Shown: one piece after another, positions 1-9,250 of the stretch
How positions within the stretch are numbered: position 1 is the first letter of the stretch
Layout: the number at the start of each line of letters is the position of its first letter
Source: Candidatus Poribacteria bacterium
GTDB lineage: Bacteria; Poribacteria; WGA-4E; WGA-3G
Reading direction: 5' to 3'
Assembly (NCBI GenBank): GCA_958295945.1
Contig: OY282386.1
Span: forward strand, 3,776,204-3,840,203
DNA length: 64,000 nt
Position numbers and translations under genes: made by a program
The notes under the pieces: model-generated
What the model saw: only the letters and a program-made list of their open reading frames with translations
Told to the model about the DNA's origin: nothing
Databases searched by the model: none

Positions 1-2
1 TA

Positions 3-1487
3 CATTCTGATATAAAGGAAATTGAGGAGAATCTACCCGTTCACGACGAACCAAAGAAACTCATCAGTAACATAACAGTAGTCGCACCAACACCCATCAT
101 CAAATACAACGATGATGATGGATTTCGTCCGCATGCCAAAATGTGCGATTTCTTCAAATCTCATGCCCCCATCAAAATCGCAGGCGGCACCTATGACGCA
201 GGCAAAACCTATGGCTGCGTCGCCTACATTGACATGTTAGCAAGAAAGTATCCAGGCGCAAGACTCACATTTATCCACAAAGTACTCAACCGAATCTATA
301 AAAACATCATTCCAACGTATGTAAAGTATCTCGGATTCCATCCAACCAGTAAGAGAGATAAAAACCCAACCCCAATAGTCAAATACGGCGGTCAACAACC
401 GCTCTATTTTGAATATTGGAACGGTTCACAAATCTACATGAACGGATTAGACAATCCGAGTAACCTACTATCTGATCAATTTGATGCAGCATTCGTCAAT
501 CAAGCAGAATTAGTTACTTTTGACAGTTGGTTAGAAGTCACCGCTCGCGTCTCAGAACGTGCAGGCACATTGCCAATCGCATTTCTTATCGCAGATTGTA
601 ACCCCAGCAATCCAAACCATTGGATACGCCATCAAACAAAAAGCGGAAAAGTGGAATATTTTGAGTTGTCCTTCAAAGATAATCCTGAAATCTACAATCA
701 AGAGACAGGAGAGATAACAGAAATCGGCCAACGACGCGTTTCAAGACTACAAAACCTTGAGGGGTTGCGATACAAACGCGGTTACGAAGGCAAATGGGAA
801 TCCGCGGAAGGTCTCGTATTTGATACTTTTACACCAGATATACATATCATAGATGGCATTGATCTTGACGAAAATTGGAATCGTTATCTCAGCATTGATT
901 GGGGGTACCGCAATCCATCAAGTTGTATCTGGTGGGCAGAATCTCCCGACGACCGTCTTTATGCATACAAAGAGATCTACAAGACAGGTCTCACAAGAAC
1001 CGACCTGATTGAGATGATAGAGGAAAATACTGAAGATGAAGACTACATTCGGTATGCAGCCGTAGACAGTGCAGATCAGGATGGTGTTGAGCATCTCAGA
1101 CGTGCCCGATTTACCGTCAAGGAGCCAAAAAAATCAAGAATTGCCCAAATTGATGCGATCAAACAACGTTTGAAGGTAGACAAAACAGGAGAACCTGCAA
1201 TCTTCTTCTTTCGGAACAGACTTGTGCATTCACCCGACGAGAATTTGCGGCAAGAATTCCGTCCCTTAGATGTCACAGATGAGTTATTGAGTTGTGTCTA
1301 CGATGATAACGTAACATACACCGACAAGGATGACGAAGCCATCAAAGGCGATCATCACGGCATTGACAGCACTGCCTATCTATTACTCAGTCTTGAACAG
1401 TTTGCCACCATCGGAACAGGTGCCGTACTCCATGCAACAGGCAGAACAGATGCCCCCGCAGGCATCGGTCCCTCACGCAAAAAATAA
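3..1487 (+). CDS. Phage-type terminase large subunit, 5'-truncated by window edge
   Basis: This gene encodes a DNA-packaging motor ATPase/nuclease of the terminase large-subunit (PBSX/Terminase_3-6) type. The reading frame is open from the window edge; the first ATG at 141 lies inside the domain, because the 46 codons before it read as terminase N-terminus leading into the Walker A-like GGTYDAGKTYG. So the true start lies upstream of the window. The C-terminal half carries the RNase H-like nuclease signature: SIDWGYRNPSS, a mid acidic motif AAVDSADQDGVEHL and a final acidic motif KGDHHGIDSTAYLL. It ends at TAA 1485-1487. No portal, capsid or other phage gene follows; the next gene is a secreted protein of unknown function, so this is either an orphan/degraded prophage gene or the edge of a phage-derived block lying upstream. 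Confidence 0.85.
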   Translation, partial: HSDIKEIEENLPVHDEPKKLISNITVVAPTPIIKYNDDDGFRPHAKMCDFFKSHAPIKIAGGTYDAGKTYGCVAYIDMLARKYPGARLTFIHKVLNRIYKNIIPTYVKYLGFHPTSKRDKNPTPIVKYGGQQPLYFEYWNGSQIYMNGLDNPSNLLSDQFDAAFVNQAELVTFDSWLEVTARVSERAGTLPIAFLIADCNPSNPNHWIRHQTKSGKVEYFELSFKDNPEIYNQETGEITEIGQRRVSRLQNLEGLRYKRGYEGKWESAEGLVFDTFTPDIHIIDGIDLDENWNRYLSIDWGYRNPSSCIWWAESPDDRLYAYKEIYKTGLTRTDLIEMIEENTEDEDYIRYAAVDSADQDGVEHLRRARFTVKEPKKSRIAQIDAIKQRLKVDKTGEPAIFFFRNRLVHSPDENLRQEFRPLDVTDELLSCVYDDNVTYTDKDDEAIKGDHHGIDSTAYLLLSLEQFATIGTGAVLHATGRTDAPAGIGPSRKK

Positions 1488-1499
1488 AATCATTCGTAG

Positions 1500-1518
1500 G
1501 CGCGCTTTGGAAGCGCGC
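1500..1518. repeat. 8-bp stem-loop after the terminase gene
   Basis: GCGCGCTT (1500-1507), loop TGG, AAGCGCGC (1511-1518) is a perfect stem 12 bp after the terminase stop codon. No T-run follows, so it is not a canonical intrinsic terminator. It abuts the hairpin array and may be part of that repeat. Confidence 0.55.
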
Positions 1519-1584
1519 AGTCTCACATTGTTGAAGCGGTTTCTCTCACATTGTAAGAGCGATCTCCGAAACGCGATTTCTTCA

Positions 1585-1795
1585 GCACCAGCGGTGCGAA
1601 AGGTGTATAGCATCAGATACCCCAGAACGACCAAGCCCCAGCGGGGCGGAATGTGTCCAGAAAAATGTGCCCCGACCAATGCAAGCCCCAGCGGGGCGAC
1701 AGGTGTCCCATTGAAGAAATAGGTCCGATGACTGTGATGCTCCTTGTCCAGCGCACTGTTCAAGTCCTCAAAAAACTGTCCAAACTATAGTAAAA
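1585..1795 (+). repeat. REP-like array: three hairpins at exact 50-bp spacing plus conserved 3' tail
   Basis: Hairpin cores begin at 1585 (GCACCAGCGGTGC), 1635 and 1685 (both GCCCCAGCGGGGC), exactly 50 bp apart. The first differs from the others by a compensated base pair (A-T for C-G in the stem), which indicates selection on the fold. Each core is followed by a related G..A.GTGT segment and about 25 variable bases. The last unit continues into about 100 bp (to ~1795) that recurs in reverse orientation near 29230-29320. No transposase is visible nearby. This resembles the REP/BIME type of dispersed element; the mobilising enzyme is unknown. Confidence 0.85.
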
Positions 1796-2233
1796 TAACA
1801 AGAATTAAGAGAATACCAAATACGTCCAATTACTTAAATTCAACTTTACGGGGTTGAGCACGGATAGCAAGATCAAATTTAAGTGATTGACTTATTTTGT
1901 GTTCTTTAGTAGAATCAAAAGAAGGTGTTTGAAATGCACGAGGACGCGTGTATGACACCGGGGCAAGCAACCCCCTTGTGGGGGCGCGCCGACAGTGCTA
2001 AGTATGACAAAAGCACCATCCGCGCGTAGTCATGCCATAGTAGAGTTATGACAGGGCTGGTTTTCATTCTATCATAGGTACACTCCTATGTATAGGAATA
2101 TGAGAACCAGCATGCCCAAAGGTTAGAGTCAACAGCACCGATACTTTTTCAGTTTCCTTGCCAACCTCTCCTTTGTGGACTGTCAAAATTGTTATTTTCA
2201 TTTTCATTGACAAAATAAAAAAGGAGAAGAATA
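1796..2233. other. Intergenic region, no gene seen
   Basis: There is no convincing ORF here. It contains one small palindrome, CCCCC-TTGT-GGGGG near 1970-1984, in a locally GC-rich patch unlike its AT-rich surroundings. An AAGGAGAAG Shine-Dalgarno sits at 2220-2228, just before the next gene. Confidence 0.6.
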
Positions 2234-3118
2234 ATGTTGACAAGATCAATACTCATCGCAATAGCGATGCTTTGTTCTGTGTTCTTGTCTTGTTTGCTAC
2301 CTGCTTCCGTTTTCGCACAGGTGGCGAGAGATGGTCATCAGGCAAAAAAAATAAAAGTGTCTGCCTATGCCGCTCTTGATTCCCTCACGTATGATCTATC
2401 CGGTGCGGGCGTTGCCTATCTCGACGGTAGTTTTTATCTTGAGAACCATGACCCAAATAAACAATGCTCATTTGATTTCGAAGTACGTCTGGAAATGTTC
2501 AAACGGATTGATGCCATTAGAAAGGAGACCCTTATCCCTGATGCGAAAAATAAGACCTATGGACGACTGAATAAGGCTGTTGCCCCTTGGCATAACATCT
2601 ATGACAGTTATTCTGATAGCGTCGACTTACATATAGATTGTCTAAATCCAAAGCCCAGAGCAGGTGACACGTTAGTGATGTCTGGCACGGTAACGCTGAA
2701 TGCGACTATCGGGGGCAGAACAGAATCGTGGCAGGTAAGGGAGCACGAAGAAAATTTTGAATATGAGCAGGCAAAAGAGATACACGGTCTGGGACCCACC
2801 ACGGATGGCGAAACCTTCTCTAACAACTGCAATGCCAGAGGGGGCGATAGCTGGCAATCACTGATCAAAACAGAGGGACTGTATAGTGCGGTCTACTGGT
2901 ATGTCAAAGTACCCGGAGATACCAGTTATGATGGCACAAACGTAGAAACGGACTGGGGCGACGGTGTCGCAAAGCAGGCAACCATGACATACACTTTCCC
3001 TGATAGGAATAATGTGCCTGGAACGGGGGCTTACTACGAAATTACCGCCTACGTCTATAGATGGGATCTAAGTGTCTACACGGTTTCCTATAAAGTCTGG
3101 GTCACAGATAAAAAATGA
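2234..3118 (+). CDS. Secreted protein of unknown function
   Basis: A 294-aa protein with a clear Sec signal peptide (basic MLTR, hydrophobic core, cleavage near ASVFAQ at residue 29), so it is exported. The remainder is polar and beta-rich. The C-terminal ~90 residues (YWYVKVPGD, DWGDGVAKQATMTYTFPD) look like an immunoglobulin/PKD-like beta-sandwich, a shape-based guess only. I do not recognise the family. The start is supported by AAGGAGAAG 5 bp upstream. The TolB-like gene follows after 68 bp in the same direction and may be co-transcribed, which would put both in the envelope. The function cannot be stated. Confidence 0.8.
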   Translation: MLTRSILIAIAMLCSVFLSCLLPASVFAQVARDGHQAKKIKVSAYAALDSLTYDLSGAGVAYLDGSFYLENHDPNKQCSFDFEVRLEMFKRIDAIRKETLIPDAKNKTYGRLNKAVAPWHNIYDSYSDSVDLHIDCLNPKPRAGDTLVMSGTVTLNATIGGRTESWQVREHEENFEYEQAKEIHGLGPTTDGETFSNNCNARGGDSWQSLIKTEGLYSAVYWYVKVPGDTSYDGTNVETDWGDGVAKQATMTYTFPDRNNVPGTGAYYEITAYVYRWDLSVYTVSYKVWVTDKK

Positions 3119-3186
3119 ACATTTGCATAAACCGCTTGTCAGATGGGTATAACCCCCCATCTGACAAGAATAAATAGAGGTCAACA

Positions 3187-4212
3187 ATGAACAACAAACG
3201 CATAATCTGCTACTGCCTGCTCATCTGCTTATTGATACCAACGTTTACACATGCAAAAATCGTTTTCAAATCATATCGTGATGACAGCAGAAGCCTGTAT
3301 GTGATGGACGATAACGGCAGGAATGTTCAAAGGGTAACAACAGATTCTGTGACGTGGCCTGTTTGGTCGCCAGATGGGAAGCAGATTGCTTTTAGTAAAC
3401 ATCTCCCCGTGGCACCGGGGCAATCGCAACAGAAAGCGATATTTATCATCAATAGCGATGGCAGTAATTTACGTAGACTCACCGACGACCACGAGGAGAA
3501 TCTTAATGGGGGACGTCTTTTTGAGACGAATTGCTCTTGGTCTCCTGATGGGCAGCACATCGTATTCACTAGTGGACGGCATACCATACCGGGAAAGGCT
3601 CAAAGCGACCTCTACACGATACATCTCGAAACAAAAGTGATGCGGCGACTGACACGCGGTGAAAGTTTGTCAGCGTTCCCGACCTGGTCGCCTGATGGTA
3701 AATATATCGCTTACCGGGATACTCCACTCAACAGAATAGGGTACCCCACAATCTTTGTGATGCATGCGGACGGTAGCGGCAAACACGAACTCGCTGAGGG
3801 GGATGCGGATCGTTATCGTCTTTTTCCTCGCTGGTCTGTCGATAGCCAATCTGTTGTGTATATTGAGGATACATTGGGTTTCGTTGCTGGAGTGTTTGAT
3901 CGTGTTTTAGAAAAAGCTGTTATTCACAATATCAAAACGGGCAAACGTAGGATTGTGGACACACCAGACAACTGGTCAATCCATAGTGCGTGTTTTATGG
4001 GCAGAAAATACCTCTTGATTACAGCAAAGGGAATGGATGGCAACCCAAGTGAGTATGACATCTACCGGTATCACCTTGTTACAGGGGAAATCGTAAACCT
4101 GACCAACACACCGGCTGCAAGTGAACTCTTTATGGACTGGATCAGTGATGATGTGCTACCGGTAACCCCGCAAGACAAAAAAAAAGTGACGTGGGGAACC
4201 CTCAAGGAGTAA
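3187..4212 (+). CDS. Secreted TolB-like WD40/PD40 beta-propeller protein
   Basis: A 341-aa protein beginning with a Sec signal peptide (MNNKRIICYCLLICLLIPTF, cleavage near THA at residue ~23). The body is built of PD40/TolB-type repeats, seen as recurring WSPDGKQIAFS, WSPDGQHIVFTS, WSPDGKYIAYRD and WSVDSQSVVYIE units, each followed by strands of the DLYTIHLET type. Five or six blades are visible, so it is a single propeller without the TolB N-terminal domain. Such propellers normally act as periplasmic binding scaffolds; no catalytic residue pattern is evident. A good intrinsic terminator follows, marking the end of the 2234-4212 transcription unit. Confidence 0.85.
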   Translation: MNNKRIICYCLLICLLIPTFTHAKIVFKSYRDDSRSLYVMDDNGRNVQRVTTDSVTWPVWSPDGKQIAFSKHLPVAPGQSQQKAIFIINSDGSNLRRLTDDHEENLNGGRLFETNCSWSPDGQHIVFTSGRHTIPGKAQSDLYTIHLETKVMRRLTRGESLSAFPTWSPDGKYIAYRDTPLNRIGYPTIFVMHADGSGKHELAEGDADRYRLFPRWSVDSQSVVYIEDTLGFVAGVFDRVLEKAVIHNIKTGKRRIVDTPDNWSIHSACFMGRKYLLITAKGMDGNPSEYDIYRYHLVTGEIVNLTNTPAASELFMDWISDDVLPVTPQDKKKVTWGTLKE

Positions 4213-4239
4213 GCCCGTAATCTATAAACAACCTTTACA

Positions 4240-4277
4240 GGCAGGTATCCATTTGGGTATCTGCCTTTTCTATTTTA
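4240..4277 (+). terminator. Intrinsic terminator after the PD40 gene
   Basis: GGCAGGTATCC (4240-4250), loop ATTTG, GGTATCTGCC (4256-4265, with G-T wobble pairs) is followed directly by TTTTCTATTTT. It sits 28 bp past the stop codon at 4212. Confidence 0.85.
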
Positions 4278-4598
4278 ACTTGACAAGAAAGCGGGGAATT
4301 GTATAAACTGATAGGAATTAATTATTGTTAATAGGTTCACTTAAATAAAAAAGGGTGCTGCTTTTGCCGCAAAACAACAGCACACCCACCAAACTAAAAA
4401 TAGGATATCACAAAAAGCATACTATTGTCAAGTAAAAAAGGCAAAAAAGTTAGAAAAAAATGTGTTATTCTATTTTTAGCAACATAAGGAGCAAAGTCAC
4501 ATGTTGTTAAACCCCACCTTGAGAGCAGGTATCATCAATAGTTCTGCAGTCCATTGTCAAGTATAATTTATCACATAAAAAAATATCTGGAGGATTGT
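4278..4598. other. AT-rich intergenic region with one hairpin
   Basis: No gene is seen in the 320 bp upstream of the metallophosphoesterase. A stem GGGTGCTG (4353-4360) pairs with CAGCACACCC (4378-4387) around an A/T-rich loop; it could be a terminator remnant or leader structure. An SD (GGAGG) at about 4588 serves the next gene. Confidence 0.5.
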
Positions 4599-6350
4599 AT
4601 GTCTAAATTTCCTATTAGAACAATCGTTGTTGTTGTATTACATTTCATTATACTCAGTTCAGTTGTGTCTACAAAAGCACAAAAGCCTGATTTTCCTGAA
4701 GAGATGCCAATTGTAGAACGTCCCTTTACAGACGATCCAGAAAAATTCACTTATGCAATCATTGGAGACAAAACAGGTGGTGGATTGAATAAATGGCACA
4801 TTTTTGACCGATCCATAGATGAGATCAACACACTGAAACCTGACTTTGCCATCATGGTTGGGGATCTTATCCAAGGAGATACATCTGACAAAGGACAATT
4901 GGACGCAGAATGGGAGGAATTTTGGGAACATCAATCTAAATTAAACATTCCATTTTTGCCATTACCTGGCAATCATGACATTACGAATCGCGTTATGTAT
5001 GACTACTGGAAAAAACACATTGGTCGCACCTATTCTGCATTTACATACAAGAATTGTCTTTTTCTTTTGCTCAATACAGAGGAATGGCATACCAATAGTG
5101 GTGAATGGACAAATTGGTTTGGAGAGGAACAGATTAAATATGTTCATAGGCAACTACAATTATACACTGAGGTGCGACATACATTTGTCATGTTACATAG
5201 ACCTTTATGGCTTCAGAAACACTCAGGGTGGGAGGAGATTGAAGTTGAACTCGGTGAAAGACCATACACTGTATTTGCAGGACATTATCACAACCTAACA
5301 CTCCATAACCGCAACGACCGTAGATATTTTGTGCTCGGTGCAACAGGAGGTGGTTTCACACCACAGGAAGTCAAAGAATATGGGGCATTTGACCATTACA
5401 GTCTTGTCACTGTGGATAATGATGATGTCAATATCGCAATCATAGAACCGGGTAACATACATCCTGCTGACATAGCAACCTCAATGTTCAGAGACAAGGT
5501 ATCCAAACTAATCAACTTCAAACCGAATTTCCAACTGACAAACTATCAATCTCTTTCCAGCGGAAACCTTGAAATAACATTTGAAAACACGCTTGAAAAA
5601 CCGATACAGTTTGATTTGGTGTTTAACCCAAATGAAAAGTGGCAGATCACACCAAACAAACTAACAATTGACACGAAACCCGGTCAAACTTCAAAAACAA
5701 CTGTTACTCTTACGGTGCCATCTGACGATTTCATTCCATTTCCAGTCTATAAATATTCAGTCTTATATGGTGGTGAACAACTTCTCAGCGGAACAAGATT
5801 GTTTCACCCTATTGAAAGAGAACACATGCGTGTGTTAAAAAACTGGATGTTACTCGGTCCATTTGATCTCGGTGTGAAGAAGGCACCAACCAACACAAAA
5901 GATGTTCCGAAACAGTTCATTGAGATACCTATTGAAAAGGTAGACCATGACAGGACCTATCAAGGAAAATCAGGAGAAATCACATGGCAAGAACACATAG
6001 CTGAAATAGAACGGATCAAATTAGACAAACTATTTGGAAACGCTGAGTTAGCTTACGGCTATGGTGTTACCTATATCAAGAGTCCATCAGAAAAACGAGT
6101 ATTTGCACAAATGGGTTGGGGGAGTAACCTCGGTAAAATATTTCTTAACGGCGAAGAGATACAAGGTTCTGCGATCCCAGGAAAAAATCTGTTTTCGTGG
6201 TGGGCACATTTTGAAATCACATTGAAGGAAGGTTGGAACACCTTGACAGTTCTGTCAGCAGACTATAATGGATGGTGGGATTTTCGCATGGAGATTGCGG
6301 ATCCAGCCGATGAATTGATGTTTGGTTCCGAACCGATAAATGCTGAATAA
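4599..6350 (+). CDS. Secreted metallophosphoesterase with C-terminal beta domain
   Basis: An exported calcineurin-like phosphoesterase of 583 aa. I chose the ATG at 4599 (MSKFPIRTIV) because it follows CTGGAGGATTGT and opens a good signal peptide ending near TKAQ; the longer frame from 4554 lacks a ribosome site. The catalytic motifs appear in order: an altered first motif IIGDKTGGG (normally GDxH), VGDLIQGD, LPGNHD, MLHRPL and a final GHYHN. The metal-ligand set is thus nearly complete, with the first motif's His replaced. Residues ~310-430 form a beta-sandwich-like middle part, and the last 150 residues (WGSNLGKIFLNGEEI) resemble a galactose-binding fold seen in secreted hydrolases. The substrate is unknown. 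It stands alone between two intergenic repeat regions. Confidence 0.85.
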   Translation: MSKFPIRTIVVVVLHFIILSSVVSTKAQKPDFPEEMPIVERPFTDDPEKFTYAIIGDKTGGGLNKWHIFDRSIDEINTLKPDFAIMVGDLIQGDTSDKGQLDAEWEEFWEHQSKLNIPFLPLPGNHDITNRVMYDYWKKHIGRTYSAFTYKNCLFLLLNTEEWHTNSGEWTNWFGEEQIKYVHRQLQLYTEVRHTFVMLHRPLWLQKHSGWEEIEVELGERPYTVFAGHYHNLTLHNRNDRRYFVLGATGGGFTPQEVKEYGAFDHYSLVTVDNDDVNIAIIEPGNIHPADIATSMFRDKVSKLINFKPNFQLTNYQSLSSGNLEITFENTLEKPIQFDLVFNPNEKWQITPNKLTIDTKPGQTSKTTVTLTVPSDDFIPFPVYKYSVLYGGEQLLSGTRLFHPIEREHMRVLKNWMLLGPFDLGVKKAPTNTKDVPKQFIEIPIEKVDHDRTYQGKSGEITWQEHIAEIERIKLDKLFGNAELAYGYGVTYIKSPSEKRVFAQMGWGSNLGKIFLNGEEIQGSAIPGKNLFSWWAHFEITLKEGWNTLTVLSADYNGWWDFRMEIADPADELMFGSEPINAE

Positions 6351-6450
6351 AATATATTCCAACGCGCTTACATGAAGATTAGTTTATGTGGTGGGCAACT
6401 CGTAACATATCAATATGTGTCAATTTAAGAATATATTTATTAGTATCATA

Positions 6451-6599
6451 CCAAATTGACGTAATCTGTCCTGTGAGGTCTCCGTGCCTCGCGGGTGTGT
6501 AAAGTATTTGGCACACATCTCATCATCCATTGTCCCGCGAGGTCTCCGTGCCTTGCAATCCTAACTTTATCAGAAAGGGACAAATCAAGTTAATTGGGT
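6451..6599. repeat. MITE-like element with 22-bp imperfect terminal inverted repeats
   Basis: The left end, ACCAAATTGACGTAATCTG.. (6451), and right end, ..AAATCAAGTTAATTGGGT (to 6599), are inverted copies matching at 17 of 22 positions. Inside are two copies of a GAGGTCTCCGTGCCT-type segment (near 6475 and 6541) flanking a GTGTGTAAAGT motif. Related ends or cores recur at 32717-32822, 58597-58683 and 17462-17580. It lies between convergent genes and has no coding content. The gap 6351-6678 holds nothing else. Confidence 0.75.
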
Positions 6600-6678
6600 C
6601 CAACAAGCGTAATTGCACTAAATTGATATTTATGTGGATGAACACAGAAAACCCGCTCTACATCTGTGGAGATACATT

Positions 6679-7755
6679 TTAGTATTCAAAAGGAAAGGTA
6701 ACTGGCGCACCGTTGTTTGAACAAGAACGTCCCATAGCAACGTCAATTTCTCTGTCTTTACGTCCATTATATGCACCATATTCCGGTTCGGTGTCATTTC
6801 GGACAGCATTTGCAATACTCATCAGTTCAGAGGCAACTGTGATTTCCCCGTCACTCAATGGATAGTCCTGCAAGGGATTTTCCCATACAACTTCGGGGTC
6901 TGTATCAGCAACAAGTGCAGCGGTTGTGTCATAACCATCAACATTATTAGTTTTACGTGTAATCGTTACAGGACGTTGTCCATCAGCAGACGCATTTAGA
7001 ATCACAGCATCGTCGCGAAAACACATCCCCCGTTCTGCATAGAATTTCGTTCCATTAAAACCACGCAGCGGAGACCCGTAAGAAAGACTGGAAAAGTTGA
7101 ATATCCCAACTGCACCATCTGCAAACTCAATGACTGAATGTAACCAATCCTCTTTCTTTCGGGTTGGTTGTCCCTTTCGCCACTCGTGTTCTTGAACGCT
7201 ATACGATTTGTTGAAACCGTATACTTGTGTAGGTTCATTGTCAAAACCTACGTAACTGCGGATCAGTCCAATGCCGTGATAACCGTGACCACGAAAGTCA
7301 TTGTAAGCAGTATTTACTTTACCGAATACACCGTTGAGGATCATCTCTCGTTTAATTCGTTCAGATGGACGACGATAATAGTTTTCGTTAACCTCTAACT
7401 TTATACCGTGTTCTTTGGCTGCTTCAATCATCATGTCTGCACGTTTAAGGTCAGTGTTAATCGGTGTTTCAGTACAATAACTTACTCCGTGTTGGGAACA
7501 GAGAAGTCCCGGCACGTGATTATTGCTTGGTGTAATCACAATAGAACATACATCTGGTTTTTCCTTCTCCAACATCTCTTCGGTATCAGTATAGGCTGGA
7601 ACATCATACTTTGATCCCTGTTCAGTGACTCTTGCTTCGTGAACATCACAGACGGCAACAAGTTCCAAATCCTGAGATAATTTAGAAATAAGTGGTAGAT
7701 ATGTATTCGTTCCACGGTTACCAGTTCCGATATGTGCAATTCTGACTTTATCCAT
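6679..7755 (-). CDS. Gfo/Idh/MocA family NAD(P)-dependent oxidoreductase
   Basis: A 358-aa soluble dehydrogenase-fold protein. The N-terminal Rossmann motif is VRIAHIGTGNRG (residues 4-15), followed by VAVCDVHEARV. The canonical EKP motif that carries the catalytic Lys in this family reads CTETPINTD here, so the Lys is replaced by Thr. The C-terminal alpha/beta domain (AYNDFRGHG, WLHSVIEFADGAVGIFNFSS) is intact. The start is ATG at 7755 because GGAGGAGAATAAG precedes it closely; an upstream in-frame TTG overlaps that Shine-Dalgarno. The substrate is probably a sugar or cyclitol derivative, but the missing Lys makes even dehydrogenase activity uncertain. It is divergently transcribed from the CoA-transferase. 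Confidence 0.88.
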   Translation of the reverse strand: MDKVRIAHIGTGNRGTNTYLPLISKLSQDLELVAVCDVHEARVTEQGSKYDVPAYTDTEEMLEKEKPDVCSIVITPSNNHVPGLLCSQHGVSYCTETPINTDLKRADMMIEAAKEHGIKLEVNENYYRRPSERIKREMILNGVFGKVNTAYNDFRGHGYHGIGLIRSYVGFDNEPTQVYGFNKSYSVQEHEWRKGQPTRKKEDWLHSVIEFADGAVGIFNFSSLSYGSPLRGFNGTKFYAERGMCFRDDAVILNASADGQRPVTITRKTNNVDGYDTTAALVADTDPEVVWENPLQDYPLSDGEITVASELMSIANAVRNDTEPEYGAYNGRKDREIDVAMGRSCSNNGAPVTFPFEY

Positions 7756-7892
7756 CTTATTCTCCTCCAAAGGACTTTATCTGTCAGTAAAAACTATTAG
7801 ACATAGTCACTATTTGCTGCTAATATACCAGTGAGACTATTTTAGCAATTGTTAATCTGAAAAGCAACCGTTTACGCAAAAGGAATTACATC

Positions 7893-9080
7893 ATGGCGGG
7901 TCCATTGGATGGAATTAAGGTATTAGATTTAACAAGAGTTCTTGCTGGACCTTATGCAACGATGATTCTCAGCGATCTTGGTGCCAATGTCATAAAAATT
8001 GAACAACCAGAGACAGGAGATGAATCAAGAAATTTCGGACCCTTTAAGAACGGTTTTAGTCTCTATTTCATGAGTGTAAATCGTGGTAAACGCAGTGTAA
8101 CACTAAATCTGAAAACAGAACGTGGTAAAACTATTTTCAAACAACTTGTTCAACAGAACGACATAATAGTTGAAAACTTCCGTCCAGGAACTATGAAAAA
8201 ACTGGGTTTAGATTACGATACACTTTCCGCTGAAAATCCGCAACTGATATATGCTTCCTGTTCTGGATTTGGACAAACTGGACCTTATGCTGAAAAACGT
8301 GCGTATGACATGATTATTCAAGGGATGGGTGGAATTATCAGTATAACTGGTGAACCTGATGGAGTTCCTGTCAGAGTTGGCACATCTATCAGTGATATCA
8401 CTGCTGCACTCTTTACAACAATCGGTATTCTGTCCGCACTCCATCATCGCAACTTAACCGGTAAAGGGCAGTATGTTGATGTTGCAATGTTGGATAGTCT
8501 GGTTGCCGTTTTGGAGAATGCGATTGTGCGTTATACTGCGACGGGTGATAATCCGAAACCGCTTGGTAGTAGACACCCTGTAATAACGCCATTTGAAGCA
8601 TTCAAATCCGAAGATGGACACATTATCATCGCCATCGGAAATGACGTTCTGTGGTCAAAATTCTGTGAATTTGTTGAACGGAAAGACCTGATTACAGACC
8701 CTCGTTTCTGCACGAATGACAAACGCACCGATAATCACGATGAACTACATCCAATTCTCTCAGATATAATGTGTCAGAGGACAACAGATGAATGGATTCA
8801 TGCACTTGAAAATATAGGGGTACCATGCGGTCCTATCAATACAATTGACAAAGTGGTCAATCATCCGCAGGTGCAGGCAAGAGAGATGATAACAAAGGTG
8901 GTACATCAGTTGACAGGATCGGTAGCCGTGCCGGGTGTTCCGATAAAACTCTCCGATACTCCCGGTAATGTTGATGCACCTGCACCTAACCTCGGTGAGC
9001 ATACGGATGAAGTGTTAATTAAGGACTTGAATATGACTATTGATAAGGTCCAAACATTAAGACAGGAAGGGATTATATAA
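7893..9080 (+). CDS. Class III CoA-transferase (CaiB/BaiF family)
   Basis: This enzyme moves CoA between carboxylic acids. At 395 aa it is the standard length. Family features are visible: DLTRVLAGPYATMILSDLGA near the N-terminus (residues 12-31), VNRGKRSVTLNLK, the SGFGQTGPY segment (residues 124-132), and the likely catalytic aspartate D168 in SISDITAAL that forms the aspartyl-CoA intermediate. The start ATG 7893 follows AAAGGA at suitable spacing. It is divergent from the Gfo/Idh gene with 137 bp between. The acyl substrate cannot be told from sequence; formyl-/succinyl-CoA-type transfer is typical. Confidence 0.92.
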   Translation: MAGPLDGIKVLDLTRVLAGPYATMILSDLGANVIKIEQPETGDESRNFGPFKNGFSLYFMSVNRGKRSVTLNLKTERGKTIFKQLVQQNDIIVENFRPGTMKKLGLDYDTLSAENPQLIYASCSGFGQTGPYAEKRAYDMIIQGMGGIISITGEPDGVPVRVGTSISDITAALFTTIGILSALHHRNLTGKGQYVDVAMLDSLVAVLENAIVRYTATGDNPKPLGSRHPVITPFEAFKSEDGHIIIAIGNDVLWSKFCEFVERKDLITDPRFCTNDKRTDNHDELHPILSDIMCQRTTDEWIHALENIGVPCGPINTIDKVVNHPQVQAREMITKVVHQLTGSVAVPGVPIKLSDTPGNVDAPAPNLGEHTDEVLIKDLNMTIDKVQTLRQEGII

Positions 9081-9250
9081 TCCTGGACTTAAACTCAAAC
9101 AGTACGCGCGCTGGAATTTCAAAATACTTCTGAAAAACTCACCATTTTTATTGAAATTTTTGAAAAATCGTGAAAACTGCGTAAACATGCAATAGACATT
9201 ATGCCGATTTAATTGTCCAATGTTGCTTCATTCAAAGGCGTGGCGTGTCC

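Noticed and set aside
1585-1734. Possible short CRISPR array (regular 50-bp units with variable parts)
   Set aside because: The repeated part is a 13-15 bp hairpin plus a loosely conserved flank, units are not identical, there are only three, and no cas gene is nearby. REP-like hairpins fit better.
4554-4598. Upstream start for the metallophosphoesterase
   Set aside because: It adds 15 residues ahead of the signal peptide and has no ribosome site, whereas ATG 4599 has GGAGG.
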